Assembly (NCBI GenBank): GCA_023807065.1
Contig: JAJJLU010003541.1
Coordinates: forward strand, 1-57,043
From: Isotricha intestinalis
Taxonomy: Eukaryota; Ciliophora; Litostomatea; Vestibuliferida; Isotrichidae
Direction of reading: 5' to 3'
DNA: 57,043 nucleotides
Position numbers and translations under genes: made by a program. Positions 9,153 to 18,324 of this stretch are shown in pieces (positions within the stretch are counted from its first letter, which is position 1; every line of letters starts with the position of its first letter). Under the pieces are notes generated by a model, which saw only the letters and a list, made by a program, of their open reading frames with translations, was not told the DNA's origin and did not search any database.

Positions 9153-10625
9153 TTATATATTAGAACTAATAAAATAATCTTCAGTGTTTTTAAAGTTTTG
9201 ATTTTCAGTAAGAATATTAGTGCTTAAAGTATCATTTTTAAAATATTCCTCATCATATTTCCAAAAATTTAAATCAAATATTTTATTCATTTCATATAAA
9301 TCTGAATTTTCTTTTTTATAATTTCCATTATCATACAATAAATCTTGATAATAATTATTATAATATCCTTTGTTTTTTAAATAATTTATAATTTCATTAT
9401 TTTTTATATTTTTTTGAATTCTATTAAAACATAAATTTTGTTCATTTTCAAAAGATAATTTTTTCTTAACTTCTTCATAATTCATAAAATTGATAGGGAA
9501 ATCAGATAGAAAAAGAAATTTATTTTGTTTTTTATTAGATTTTATTTCAAACTTATTATTATTTGAACCCCATACATTATTTATTAAATGAATGGGAAAA
9601 TTAAGTTTATCAAGACTATTAATTCTATTAATATTATTTTTATTTAAATCAATAAATTTTTGATATAAAGAAATGTTTGAAATTAAAGAAAATAATTTTT
9701 CTTTTTTTTTCTTTATAGTATCTTCTAATTCTATTATTTGATTATCAATTCTTTCATTTTTATTTTCATTTAAATTCACTATTTTTTTACAATTGAAAAT
9801 ATATTTTTTATTTTTTGTTTTTTTTAAAATTTTACTAGCTACCATTACATTAATTGCATCATAAACTCTTCTTTGAATATTTTTAAAAGATTTAGATTCA
9901 TTATTTTCATTTTTTGAAAAGGATTTTACTATATTATTAGTTATTTTTTGACTGGTTAATTCATTTAAATTATTTTGATTTCTACAAATATAATCAAATA
10001 CAATTTTAGTGATATTTATTAAACTAAATTCATTTAAATTTGGTTTTGAATAATTATTTGAAATAATTTTATTTTTATTATTATTAATTTGTTCATCATT
10101 ATTTTTATTATCATTACCATATAATTTTCTTTTTTTTGATAAATACAATTTATCTTTATGACTTTTTATTTTTCTTATTTGAAAAATTGGATTTTTTCCT
10201 TTTTCATTAAAAAATATTTTTAGTAATACTTCAAGTTTTAAAGAAGATAAAAATAAATGATAAATATTTTTAAAGAATATTTTTCTTGAATAATTATTAT
10301 TTACAATATTTTGTTTTTCTCTCCTTGATTTATATAAAAAGATTAAATTTAAATCTATTTTCTTTTTGATTTCAATTTTTGAAAAAAATTCAAAAAAATC
10401 ATTTAAATGTTTAACTAATATAAATACACTGTTTTCAAAATTTGATAATGATACTTTTAGTAATTCGACTTTATCATTTTTAAATATAATTTCCTTTTCA
10501 TAATTAATGTCTTTTGAAAATATTGATAATAATTTCTTAATGTTTGTTATATATTTTGATAAAATCAAATTCTTTTTTACTTGATTAAGAAAAATATTTG
10601 AAATTTGTTTTTTAACTAATTCCAT
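9153..10625 (-). CDS. DP-type transcription factor (E2F dimerisation partner)
   Basis: A protein of 490 residues starting at the ATG at 10625 (a TTG lies three codons upstream). Residues about 200-285 form a winged-helix DNA-binding domain containing the DP hallmark K-N-I-Q-R-R-V-Y-D-A-I-N-V-M, matching the RRRVYDALNVLMA region of TFDP proteins. This is followed by a Lys/Glu-rich coiled coil (LEDTIKKKKEKLFSLI) equivalent to the DP dimerisation helix, and then a segment like the DP marked box (FPIHLINNVW). DP proteins pair with E2F to control S-phase genes. The N-terminal 190 residues and the Asn/Tyr-rich C-terminus are unlike animal DP. The partner E2F is not in this window. Confidence 0.85.
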   Translation of the reverse strand: MELVKKQISNIFLNQVKKNLILSKYITNIKKLLSIFSKDINYEKEIIFKNDKVELLKVSLSNFENSVFILVKHLNDFFEFFSKIEIKKKIDLNLIFLYKSRREKQNIVNNNYSRKIFFKNIYHLFLSSLKLEVLLKIFFNEKGKNPIFQIRKIKSHKDKLYLSKKRKLYGNDNKNNDEQINNNKNKIISNNYSKPNLNEFSLINITKIVFDYICRNQNNLNELTSQKITNNIVKSFSKNENNESKSFKNIQRRVYDAINVMVASKILKKTKNKKYIFNCKKIVNLNENKNERIDNQIIELEDTIKKKKEKLFSLISNISLYQKFIDLNKNNINRINSLDKLNFPIHLINNVWGSNNNKFEIKSNKKQNKFLFLSDFPINFMNYEEVKKKLSFENEQNLCFNRIQKNIKNNEIINYLKNKGYYNNYYQDLLYDNGNYKKENSDLYEMNKIFDLNFWKYDEEYFKNDTLSTNILTENQNFKNTEDYFISSNI

Positions 10626-10823
10626 TATATACAAAAATTAAATTAAAACAAATTTTTTTTTTTTCTTTTCATTTAAAGGATAAAATTTAGAATATTTTTA
10701 TTATTATCAATAAAAATAAAGTCTAAAAATCCATAAAAACAATTAAAAAAACACATTTCAAAAAATAAAAAAAAAATATTATATTTAAAAAAATAATTTT
10801 AATTTTAAAAAATAAATTTGAAA

Positions 10824-13442
10824 ATGTCTTATATGTATCAAAATTTAAAAAATATAAGAGAAAATCCAGAATATTTATCTAAAATAGAAAATTTAAATAT
10901 TGAACAAGATTTAGAAATTCAAAAATTACAACAAATAATTCATGAACAAAAAAATACAATAGATAATTTATCTTTTGAATTAACTCAAAAAATTAAAGCT
11001 TTTGATGAATTAAATGCAAATTATACAAATGTAAATATGGAATTTACAAAATTAAGACAAGAAAATACAACTTTTATTGATAATGTTTCAACTTATGAAA
11101 ATGAATTAAATAATACTAAATTTGAATTAGAAGAATCTAAAAAAGAAATTGAAAGATTAAATAAAGTTATTTGTGTTATTGAAATTGATTTAAATTCTTC
11201 TGAAGAAAATTTAAAAGAAAAAATAGAAAAAATTGAACAATTAACTAAAGAATTAACTTCTTTACAAAATGAAATATTAAATTTAAATTTAAAAAATAAA
11301 AAATTAAATGAAGATTATAAAAATAGTAAAAGTATAATTGATCATTATGAAAATGAAAGAAAAGATTTATTATCAAAATATAATTCTTTTAATGAAGAAT
11401 TAAGAAATAGTCAAAAAATAAAAAGTGAAGAATATGAAAAAAAATATAAAGAAAAAATAACAGAATTAAAAAATGAAATATTAAATTTACAAAAATTATT
11501 AAATAATGAAAAAGAAAAAAATGAAAATATCAAACAAGAATATTCATTAACATATAAAGAAATGCAAGATAATTTAAAAATAGTATCAATTGAATGGGAA
11601 AAGAAATTAAAAAACACTCAAAATGATTATGAAAATGTTATTCAAAATTTAGAAAATAAACATTCAAATGAAATAAATAATATAATTCATCAAAATGAAA
11701 ATGAAATAATAAATTTACAAAATGAATGTAATAAATTTAAAAAAATTTCTGAAAAATATAAAAATTTTGATAAAGAATATATAAAAATAAGTGAACATGA
11801 AGATATTATTAATCAAAAAATTAAAGAAATTAAAAATACTTTTAATAAAGAAATTAATTGTAAAAGTGAAAATATGAGTAATGAATTTGCTAAAAAATTA
11901 AAATATTTATCTGAAGAAAAAAGAAAAGAATATGAAAATTTAAATAAAAATTTACAAGAAAATGTTGAAAAAGTTGAAGAAGATTTTAATAAATTAAAAA
12001 AAGATTATAATGAATTAAATATTAATTTTACTAAAGTAAGAAATGAAAAAGAAAAATTAAAAATAAATTATGAAGAAAAAGAATTAAATATTAAAACTTT
12101 AAATTTAAAAATTAATCAATCAGAAGCAAAAAATAAAATTTTAGAAACCAATTTAAAAGAAATTACAAATGAAAAAGAAAAATATTTGAAAAACAATAAA
12201 CAATTAAAAGAAGAATTAAAAGATTTTTCAGAAATGAAAATAAAATTTGAAAAAACAGAAAATGAAAATAATAAATTAAAAAAGCAAGTTTCAAGTTTGA
12301 AAGAAATAAATGAAAAAAATGAAACAAAAATAATAATATCAAATGAAAAAATAGAACAATTATCAAAAAAAAATATAAAATATGAAAATGAAATATTAAA
12401 ATTAAAAAGAGGAAATGAAAATTTAAAATCAAATATAAATAATATTGAAACTGAAAATATAGCAAGAAATGATTTAGTTTTAAAATTATTTAAAACAAAA
12501 GTAAATCTTTTAAGAAATCAAATATATAATATAAAAGAACAATCACAAAGAGATTTATTAAATATAAAAAATGAAACTCAAAAAAATTTTGAAATATTTA
12601 CTGAAAAGTTTAATCATTACATAAAAGAATTATTAAATAAAAATTCAAAAATATTATTTGAAAATGAGTCTTTAAATCAACAATTATCACAACAAAAAAG
12701 TATAAATGATATGTTAATTAAAAAACAATCTGAATTAATTTCTGAAAATGAAACTAATTCCAATATTAAAAATGAAAAAATTAAAAAATTAGAAAGTTCT
12801 TTAAATAATCTTTTACTTTTAGTTTCAAAAATTAAAAAAACTTATTCAAGAGAATTAATTAAATTACAATATGAATTTGAAGATTTAAATCATATTCATC
12901 AAAGTGAAATAAATATTAAAGAAAAAAATTATCAATTACAATTAAGTAATTTAGAAGAAAAATTAAATAATGAAATGAATTCAAATTCAAAGTTAATAAA
13001 TAATGTTAATTCTAATAGAAATGATATGACAAATATAAAAGAAAATATAAGTAAATTAAATTCTGTTTATGAATCTAAAATTAATCAATTAAAAAATAAA
13101 ATTGAAGAAAATGAAAATATAATTAAAGAAAATAATTCTAATATTTTAATCAAAGACCAACAAATAAATTATTTAAATCAATTAGTTAAAGAAGAAAAGA
13201 ATAAAAATAAAACATTATTAAATCAATATGAAATTAAAAATAATGAATTATATAATTTAAAAATAGAATGTGAAAAAATTATTTCTTCTAAAGATATAAA
13301 AATAAATCAATTAAAAAATATTGTAAATCAAAGTATTTATTCATTTAATAAAGGAATTGATAATATTAATATTGCGAAAAAATTAGATGATGAAGTTAAA
13401 ATTTTAATTCAAACAGCAAAAAAGAATAATGGCAATGATTAA
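10824..13442 (+). CDS. Long coiled-coil protein
   Basis: An 872-residue protein from the ATG at 10824 (an in-frame TTG sits at 10818). After a short N-terminus (MSYMYQNLKNIRENPEY) almost the whole chain is heptad-patterned Glu/Lys/Asn/Leu sequence, with no membrane segment, signal peptide or globular domain visible. It is the sort of rod protein found in cytoskeletal, centrosomal/basal body or golgin-like structures; sequence alone does not choose among these. Low complexity makes any family assignment by similarity unreliable. Confidence 0.85.
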   Translation: MSYMYQNLKNIRENPEYLSKIENLNIEQDLEIQKLQQIIHEQKNTIDNLSFELTQKIKAFDELNANYTNVNMEFTKLRQENTTFIDNVSTYENELNNTKFELEESKKEIERLNKVICVIEIDLNSSEENLKEKIEKIEQLTKELTSLQNEILNLNLKNKKLNEDYKNSKSIIDHYENERKDLLSKYNSFNEELRNSQKIKSEEYEKKYKEKITELKNEILNLQKLLNNEKEKNENIKQEYSLTYKEMQDNLKIVSIEWEKKLKNTQNDYENVIQNLENKHSNEINNIIHQNENEIINLQNECNKFKKISEKYKNFDKEYIKISEHEDIINQKIKEIKNTFNKEINCKSENMSNEFAKKLKYLSEEKRKEYENLNKNLQENVEKVEEDFNKLKKDYNELNINFTKVRNEKEKLKINYEEKELNIKTLNLKINQSEAKNKILETNLKEITNEKEKYLKNNKQLKEELKDFSEMKIKFEKTENENNKLKKQVSSLKEINEKNETKIIISNEKIEQLSKKNIKYENEILKLKRGNENLKSNINNIETENIARNDLVLKLFKTKVNLLRNQIYNIKEQSQRDLLNIKNETQKNFEIFTEKFNHYIKELLNKNSKILFENESLNQQLSQQKSINDMLIKKQSELISENETNSNIKNEKIKKLESSLNNLLLLVSKIKKTYSRELIKLQYEFEDLNHIHQSEINIKEKNYQLQLSNLEEKLNNEMNSNSKLINNVNSNRNDMTNIKENISKLNSVYESKINQLKNKIEENENIIKENNSNILIKDQQINYLNQLVKEEKNKNKTLLNQYEIKNNELYNLKIECEKIISSKDIKINQLKNIVNQSIYSFNKGIDNINIAKKLDDEVKILIQTAKKNNGND

Positions 13443-13933
13443 ATTAAATAATATAAATTATTTTTCAATATATTTTTTTAATTATATTATTTGTTTAATT
13501 TAACAAATTTCACAAAAAATGAAAATTCATATCGTTATTTTTATTTTTTTCTTACACTGAACGATTAAAGGAATTTTTATAAAAAAGTTAGAAACATCAA
13601 TCTTAATAAAAATTGAATAAATAAAAAGTTGTTTATGAAAATAAATTCTTTAGAACTAATTGAAATAAAATATATAATAAAATTCGACTTATAGAAATAA
13701 TCGAAGTTATTGTATATTAAATATTATATATTATAGCCGAAATAAATGAATAATTTTTTAGAACATTTAGAAAAAGTAAATAAATAAATAAAAGAAAATA
13801 TTATTTTATAAAATTTTGAAAAATATAATTTTTGTATTTATTATACTATAAATAAATTATTAATTAGATGTGAAGATGATTTATTTTTTTTATTTAATTT
13901 TTTAAATTAGATTTTTTAATTTTTCTCGTTAAA
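13443..13933. other. AT-rich spacer with a possible degraded reading frame
   Basis: Within this stretch, 13635-13910 on the plus strand reads from an ATG for 91 codons with six in-frame TAA/TAG codons and no TGA. Between the stops it reads plausibly as protein, for example MNNFLEHLEKVNK and YTINKLLIRCEDDLFF. This may be a decayed gene or upstream exon, or simply chance in A/T-rich DNA. No splice pair that would join it to the gene at 13934 was found. Confidence 0.3.
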
Positions 13934-15340
13934 ATGGAATTACATGAAAATTTATTTAATGAAAAAAAAAGTGATTTTGATAAAGAAAGCTTGAAAAAAT
14001 TAAAAAGTAAATTTAAATCAGATGTAAGAGAAGTAATAGGAAAAGAATTAAGAGAAGCTTATTTAAGAATGTTAAATAGACAATATAATGATTTATTAGA
14101 TAAATATTTAAGAAATCCAAATAAATCTATAATGACAAATGAGAGTTTTTTATCTCAAAGTTCCTATTTAAATAGATCTCAATCGGTTCTTGGAATAAGA
14201 AAAAGGAAAAAAAAAGGTAATTTTAAATATATATTTGACTATGATTTTTTAAAATATTCTCCCAAAAATTATATTAAAAAAAAGACAATTAAAAATAAAA
14301 AAGAAGAAAAAATAGAAGAAAAAAAAGAAGAAAAAAAAGAAGAAAAAAAAGAAGAAAAAAAAGAAGAAAAAAAAGAAGAAAAAAAAGAAGAAAAAAAAGA
14401 AGAAAAAAAAGAAGAAAAAAAAGAAGAAAAAAAAGAAGAAAAATTAAATATAGAATATAATAATAATGAAGAAGAAAAAATTGAAGAAAATAAAGAGGAA
14501 ACATTAATTAATAATGAAGAAGAATTAATATTAAAACATTCAAATCCAAATGAATTAAATCAAAATAATTTATTATTTGAAGAAAATCAAAATCAAAATT
14601 TAAAAGATAGAAGTAAATCTTATAGAGAATTATTATATAAAATAGAAGATAATGAAGAAGAAAGATTAACATTATATGAAAAATTTTTAGTTCATAAAGA
14701 ATTACATAATCAATTTATAGAAATGGAAAAATTAAGAAAAAAACAAGAAGAAGAAGAATTACATAAACCAAGAAAATATATGAATGAAAAATCAAAAAAA
14801 CTTGTTAAGAATATTAAACCAATTTATGAAAGAATTGATGAAATAAAAAATAAAAAAATAGAAGATATAATAAAAATAAAATCACAAGTAGATGATGAAA
14901 AAAAATATAAAGACTTTAAAGATTATATTATTTTTGAAAATATAAAAAAGCAAAATAAAAAAAATGTAAATTTACCTGATTTTAATAATTTTAATGATTG
15001 GTATATACAAAATGAAAATTGGAAATTAGCAAAAAAAGAAAGAATAAATAATAAAAAATTAGAACTTGATGCTTATTATACTTCTAAAAATAATGAATGT
15101 TGTTCTTTTCATCCTCAAATTAATAAAGATAAATTTTATTATAGAAGAGAAAGTGAAAATATTGGAACTAGATTATATAATGATTATTTTTTAAAAAAGA
15201 AAAAAATGGAAAATTTAATTGAGAAATATACTCCTTCTTTTAAACCTGAAATTAATAAAAATACTGGAATTCAAAATAAAACTAATAATAATAATAATAA
15301 AGTATTTATTTTTGATATAGAAGAGGAAGAAAATTTTTAA
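13934..15340 (+). CDS. KKEE-repeat protein with FxPxIN / RLYxD motifs
   Basis: A 468-residue, highly charged protein. The N-terminal 110 residues are basic and alpha-helical. Residues about 120-170 are a nearly perfect run of the four-residue repeat KKEE. The C-terminal third contains F-H-P-Q-I-N-K (near residue 395), T-R-L-Y-N-D-Y (near 412) and F-K-P-E-I-N-K (near 437). I know this pairing of a FxPxIN box with a RLYxD box from uncharacterised flagellar/ciliary and cytoskeletal proteins of protists. A ciliary role is therefore a guess. There is no signal peptide, membrane segment or enzyme motif. Confidence 0.8.
   Translation: MELHENLFNEKKSDFDKESLKKLKSKFKSDVREVIGKELREAYLRMLNRQYNDLLDKYLRNPNKSIMTNESFLSQSSYLNRSQSVLGIRKRKKKGNFKYIFDYDFLKYSPKNYIKKKTIKNKKEEKIEEKKEEKKEEKKEEKKEEKKEEKKEEKKEEKKEEKKEEKKEEKLNIEYNNNEEEKIEENKEETLINNEEELILKHSNPNELNQNNLLFEENQNQNLKDRSKSYRELLYKIEDNEEERLTLYEKFLVHKELHNQFIEMEKLRKKQEEEELHKPRKYMNEKSKKLVKNIKPIYERIDEIKNKKIEDIIKIKSQVDDEKKYKDFKDYIIFENIKKQNKKNVNLPDFNNFNDWYIQNENWKLAKKERINNKKLELDAYYTSKNNECCSFHPQINKDKFYYRRESENIGTRLYNDYFLKKKKMENLIEKYTPSFKPEINKNTGIQNKTNNNNNKVFIFDIEEEENF
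14311..14442 (+). repeat. 12-bp coding microsatellite encoding KKEE units
   Basis: A tandem run of the 12-base unit AAAAAAGAAGAA, about eleven nearly identical copies plus imperfect edge copies, entirely inside the gene at 13934-15340. It is a multiple of three, so changes in copy number alter the length of the charged helix without breaking the frame. The strand-opposite open frame is a by-product of this repeat. Confidence 0.9.
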
Positions 15341-15518
15341 AAGATAAAAACAAAATCTATTAAATATTATTATAAATATTTAAAACATTAACCATATAAA
15401 AAATAAGATTATAATTTACAATTCCCATTCATTGAAATAATAAAAAAGAAATTTTTTAAAATCAAAATAAAGATACAAAGTAATACGAAAAAAGAAAAGA
15501 AAAATAAAAAAGTTATTT

Positions 15519-16397
15519 TTATTCAAAGCACACAACAACACAACTGATATTGTCTTGAGATCCATTTTGAATTGAATAATCAACGAGTTTATTACACAAA
15601 GATTCACTTTTATTTAGAATACTAGAATTATCTAAAACTTCTCTACTTAACGTATATAAAATTTGTTCATTAACAATATCCCAAACTCCATCAGAAGCAA
15701 CAACAATAAATTTATCTTTTTTAGTAATATTATGTTTATGAAAATGAGGAGTAGAAATTAATCCTTTTCCCTTTTGATCAAAATCACCAATAGATCTAGA
15801 AATAGCTAAAATATTATTTAATCTACCTTCAATAACTTGACCACCATCTTTTTCAATTCTTTTTTTTTCTTTTTCATCACTGCATTTATCATCATAACTT
15901 AATTTCACTGCATTATCTTTTTTTACTATCATACATGTTGAATCACCTACATTACTACAATATACAATATGATTATGAGTATTTATTAAAAGTAAAGTTG
16001 CTGTATTTCCTATTTTTTCAAAATTATTTTCTTTTGCTTTTTGATCCATATTCTTAAATGATAATTCCATACAATGTTCTATATTAATTGGATTATCTTT
16101 TAAATTGCTTTGAAGAAATTTAGGTAATAATTCTTTTGTTAATTTTGCACTTGAATCCCCACCATGACCATCAAATATTCCAAATAAATATTTTGATTTA
16201 TCATTAGTAAAATTTGGCATTGTTAATACTATATCTTCCATATATAAATTATATTTCTCATTTTTATCTGTTCTTTCAAAATATGATATATGGGTTTCTC
16301 CTTTTGATGATATTTTCATTAGAGGAAATTCTTTTTTTATGCTTTTTGATAAAGATAATGGAGTTTGGATTGAATTACGTCTTTGAAAATTAGTCAT
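15519..16397 (-). CDS. PP2C-family protein phosphatase
   Basis: A 292-residue protein spanning essentially one PP2C domain. Motifs in order: YMED (residue about 53), F-D-G-H-G-G (about 73), G-N-T-A-T-L, V-G-D-S-T, L-A-I-S-R-S-I-G-D, A-S-D-G-V-W-D (about 235) and D-N-I-S near the end. The metal-binding aspartates in the DGHGG, DGVWD and DNIS motifs are kept, so an active Mn/Mg-dependent Ser/Thr phosphatase is expected. The usual RxxMED arginine is replaced (KYNLYMED). The protein has no membrane segment and is probably soluble. It is convergent with the KKEE gene, with a spacer of under 200 bases. Confidence 0.93.
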   Translation of the reverse strand: MTNFQRRNSIQTPLSLSKSIKKEFPLMKISSKGETHISYFERTDKNEKYNLYMEDIVLTMPNFTNDKSKYLFGIFDGHGGDSSAKLTKELLPKFLQSNLKDNPINIEHCMELSFKNMDQKAKENNFEKIGNTATLLLINTHNHIVYCSNVGDSTCMIVKKDNAVKLSYDDKCSDEKEKKRIEKDGGQVIEGRLNNILAISRSIGDFDQKGKGLISTPHFHKHNITKKDKFIVVASDGVWDIVNEQILYTLSREVLDNSSILNKSESLCNKLVDYSIQNGSQDNISCVVVCFE

Positions 16398-16873
16398 TTT
16401 TTTTAAGATTTAAAATTAAATTTTTATTTAATAATATTTATATGCTTTTAAATATATTATTTTTTGAGTTTTATGAGTTTTTTTTAATTTTATTATTTCA
16501 TTTTTTTATTTCATTTTTTTGGTTAATTATTTTTGAATTAGGGATTTGATTTAGAATGAATTGAAAATGGGTTTATTAAGGATGATATTAAAATATATTT
16601 TCAAATGTTCAAAAAATCATAAAAAAAACAAATATAATTGAAATTTCTATTAAAATGCATAAAACCCTAAAAAATTTAAAGGAATTCCAGACAAATTAAA
16701 TATTCCATAAATAGTAATAATTAATGTATTAAAAAAATTTATGATAAAAAATCATTAAAATAAGAAAAGGAAATTCAAAAATTAAATGATTTAACAACAA
16801 ATTTAAATTTAATAAGCATATAAATAATTTAATATTTTTAATAATTTTTTTTATACAATAAATTGTTTTAACT
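16398..16873. other. AT-rich spacer
   Basis: No intact gene is seen. A plus-strand reading near 16540-16610 gives GFIKDDIKIYFQMFKKS but is flanked by stops. A minus-strand open frame at 16729-16983 overlaps the end of the next gene and has the composition of a shadow frame. Confidence 0.5.
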
Positions 16874-17902
16874 TTATAAACTTTTAGAAGTTTTATGATA
16901 TGATTTATCAAAAGAATTTTCATTTTGGAAAGATTTATTTTTAATTGGACTGTTTGAATCATCACTTGATAAATCATTTTCATTATTATTATTTATATTT
17001 ATTTCTTTTCCATTTTTTAACCATAATTTATATAAAGATGATAAATACTCTTGATCATAAATACCAATTTTACTATTTAAAACCCAAAATATTTTATTTA
17101 ATGTTAAAAATATTTTTGATACTATAGGTTTAATTAAATGAGGTTTTATTTGATTTAAATCAAAAAATTTTTGAAGTGAAATAAATAAATCATCATATTT
17201 TTTTAAGTAAAAAAATCTATAATCATTTTTAGAAACTTTAATTTTTAAAGTTAATATAATTGTATTTTCACTATTTAAATTTTCTTTTTTATTATTGAAT
17301 TTATTATAAAATTTGATGTTCTTTGATTTTTTATTATCATCAAAATAATCTTTTGAATTGCTAAATAAAGGTTTATTAATATTATTATTATCACATATAT
17401 TATTCTTATTATTTATAAATTGATTCACATTGGATATATTTTTATATAATAAATTATTCATAGAAACATTTCTTTGAAGAAAATACCTATTTTGATTATT
17501 ACTATAACTTCTATTTATATTATTATTTAAATTTATTAAATTTGGTAACAAAGAAAATGGTTTAACATTATTTTTATATAAATTATTATTAAGACTAAAT
17601 CCATTATAAGAATTAGAATTAGATGTTAAAGATTCATTACTAATTGAAGTTGAAGTTTTTAAATCTTCTAAGGAACTTTTCATATTTTGATTAAATAATT
17701 TTGTTCCTTTAATTTGAGGAGAAATATTGTTGACATTTATTTTAACATCTGGAGTAGCTAACATATTAATTGAAAATTTTTCTTTACTTTCTTTGATTGG
17801 AGATATAATATTATTATATTTAGGTAATATAAATTGTTGACTATTGCTTCTTAAAATTTGAAAAGGGATTATTGAATACCCTTGAAATTGATTTGAATAC
17901 AT
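16874..17902 (-). CDS. Asn/Ser-rich protein with a small C-terminal alpha/beta domain
   Basis: A 342-residue protein. The first 220 residues are low-complexity Asn/Ser/Leu sequence with no recognisable fold. Residues about 225-310 look folded: a beta-like strand (IILTLKIKVS), an aromatic hairpin (DYRFFYLKKYDD), an amphipathic helix (LFISLQKFF) and a second helix with IKPIVSKIFLTLNKIFWVL. This resembles the small ubiquitin-like domain with the pattern K-I-x-V-x-x-x-x-x-x-x-L-x-x-x-Y-D-D-L that I recall at the ends of ciliate kinases and scaffold proteins. The function is not known, and there is no membrane segment. Confidence 0.75.
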   Translation of the reverse strand: MYSNQFQGYSIIPFQILRSNSQQFILPKYNNIISPIKESKEKFSINMLATPDVKINVNNISPQIKGTKLFNQNMKSSLEDLKTSTSISNESLTSNSNSYNGFSLNNNLYKNNVKPFSLLPNLINLNNNINRSYSNNQNRYFLQRNVSMNNLLYKNISNVNQFINNKNNICDNNNINKPLFSNSKDYFDDNKKSKNIKFYNKFNNKKENLNSENTIILTLKIKVSKNDYRFFYLKKYDDLFISLQKFFDLNQIKPHLIKPIVSKIFLTLNKIFWVLNSKIGIYDQEYLSSLYKLWLKNGKEININNNNENDLSSDDSNSPIKNKSFQNENSFDKSYHKTSKSL

Positions 17903-18324
17903 AAATATAATTAATTTTTTTTAAAATAATCGATTAAGGAGAAAAAATTATTATTTTGAAGAATTTTAAAAAAAAAAATATTTATAAGAAAAAAATATGA
18001 AATGAAAAAAAACCAAATAATTAACATTAAATCAATCAAAATGTTAATGTTTTTATTGATTTAATAATTTAGATAAAATAAATTCATATCTCAGGTGGTC
18101 AATATAATTTTAATATATTTTTACACTTTATATAATTAAAGGAAGATAAATTAATATCTATTTCATTTTAAAATATAAAATTTATCATCAAACAAGAAAA
18201 TATTATATATATAAATAATAAAATACCTAAATAAAATTAAAAATAATCTTGATGAATTTATATAATAATATTTATTAAAGGATAAAAACTTTTAATTACA
18301 TTGAAAATAAAATTTAAAAAAAAA
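17903..18324. other. AT-rich divergent intergenic region
   Basis: It lies between two genes pointing away from each other, so it must hold both promoters. The only distinct structure is the inverted repeat at 18026-18065. No other motif is supported. Confidence 0.5.
18026..18065. repeat. Inverted repeat (16-bp arms, 8-base loop)
   Basis: The left arm ATTAAATCAATCAAAA and the right arm TTTTTATTGATTTAAT pair over 11 bp, one mismatch, then 4 bp, around the loop TGTTAATG. It sits in the shared upstream region of the genes at 16874-17902 and 18325-19926. It could be a regulatory palindrome or a chance product of A/T-rich sequence, although arms this long are notable and include C/G positions. Confidence 0.55.

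Noticed and set aside
14289..14504. Minus-strand Leu/Phe repeat protein
   Set aside because: It is the complement of the KKEE repeat inside the plus-strand gene.
16540..16610. EF-hand-like fragment in the spacer upstream of PP2C
   Set aside because: A single short peptide between stops with no second EF-hand; too little to call.
16729..16983. Small minus-strand protein of 84 residues
   Set aside because: It overlaps the 3' end of the Asn-rich gene in another frame and has only A/T-driven composition.
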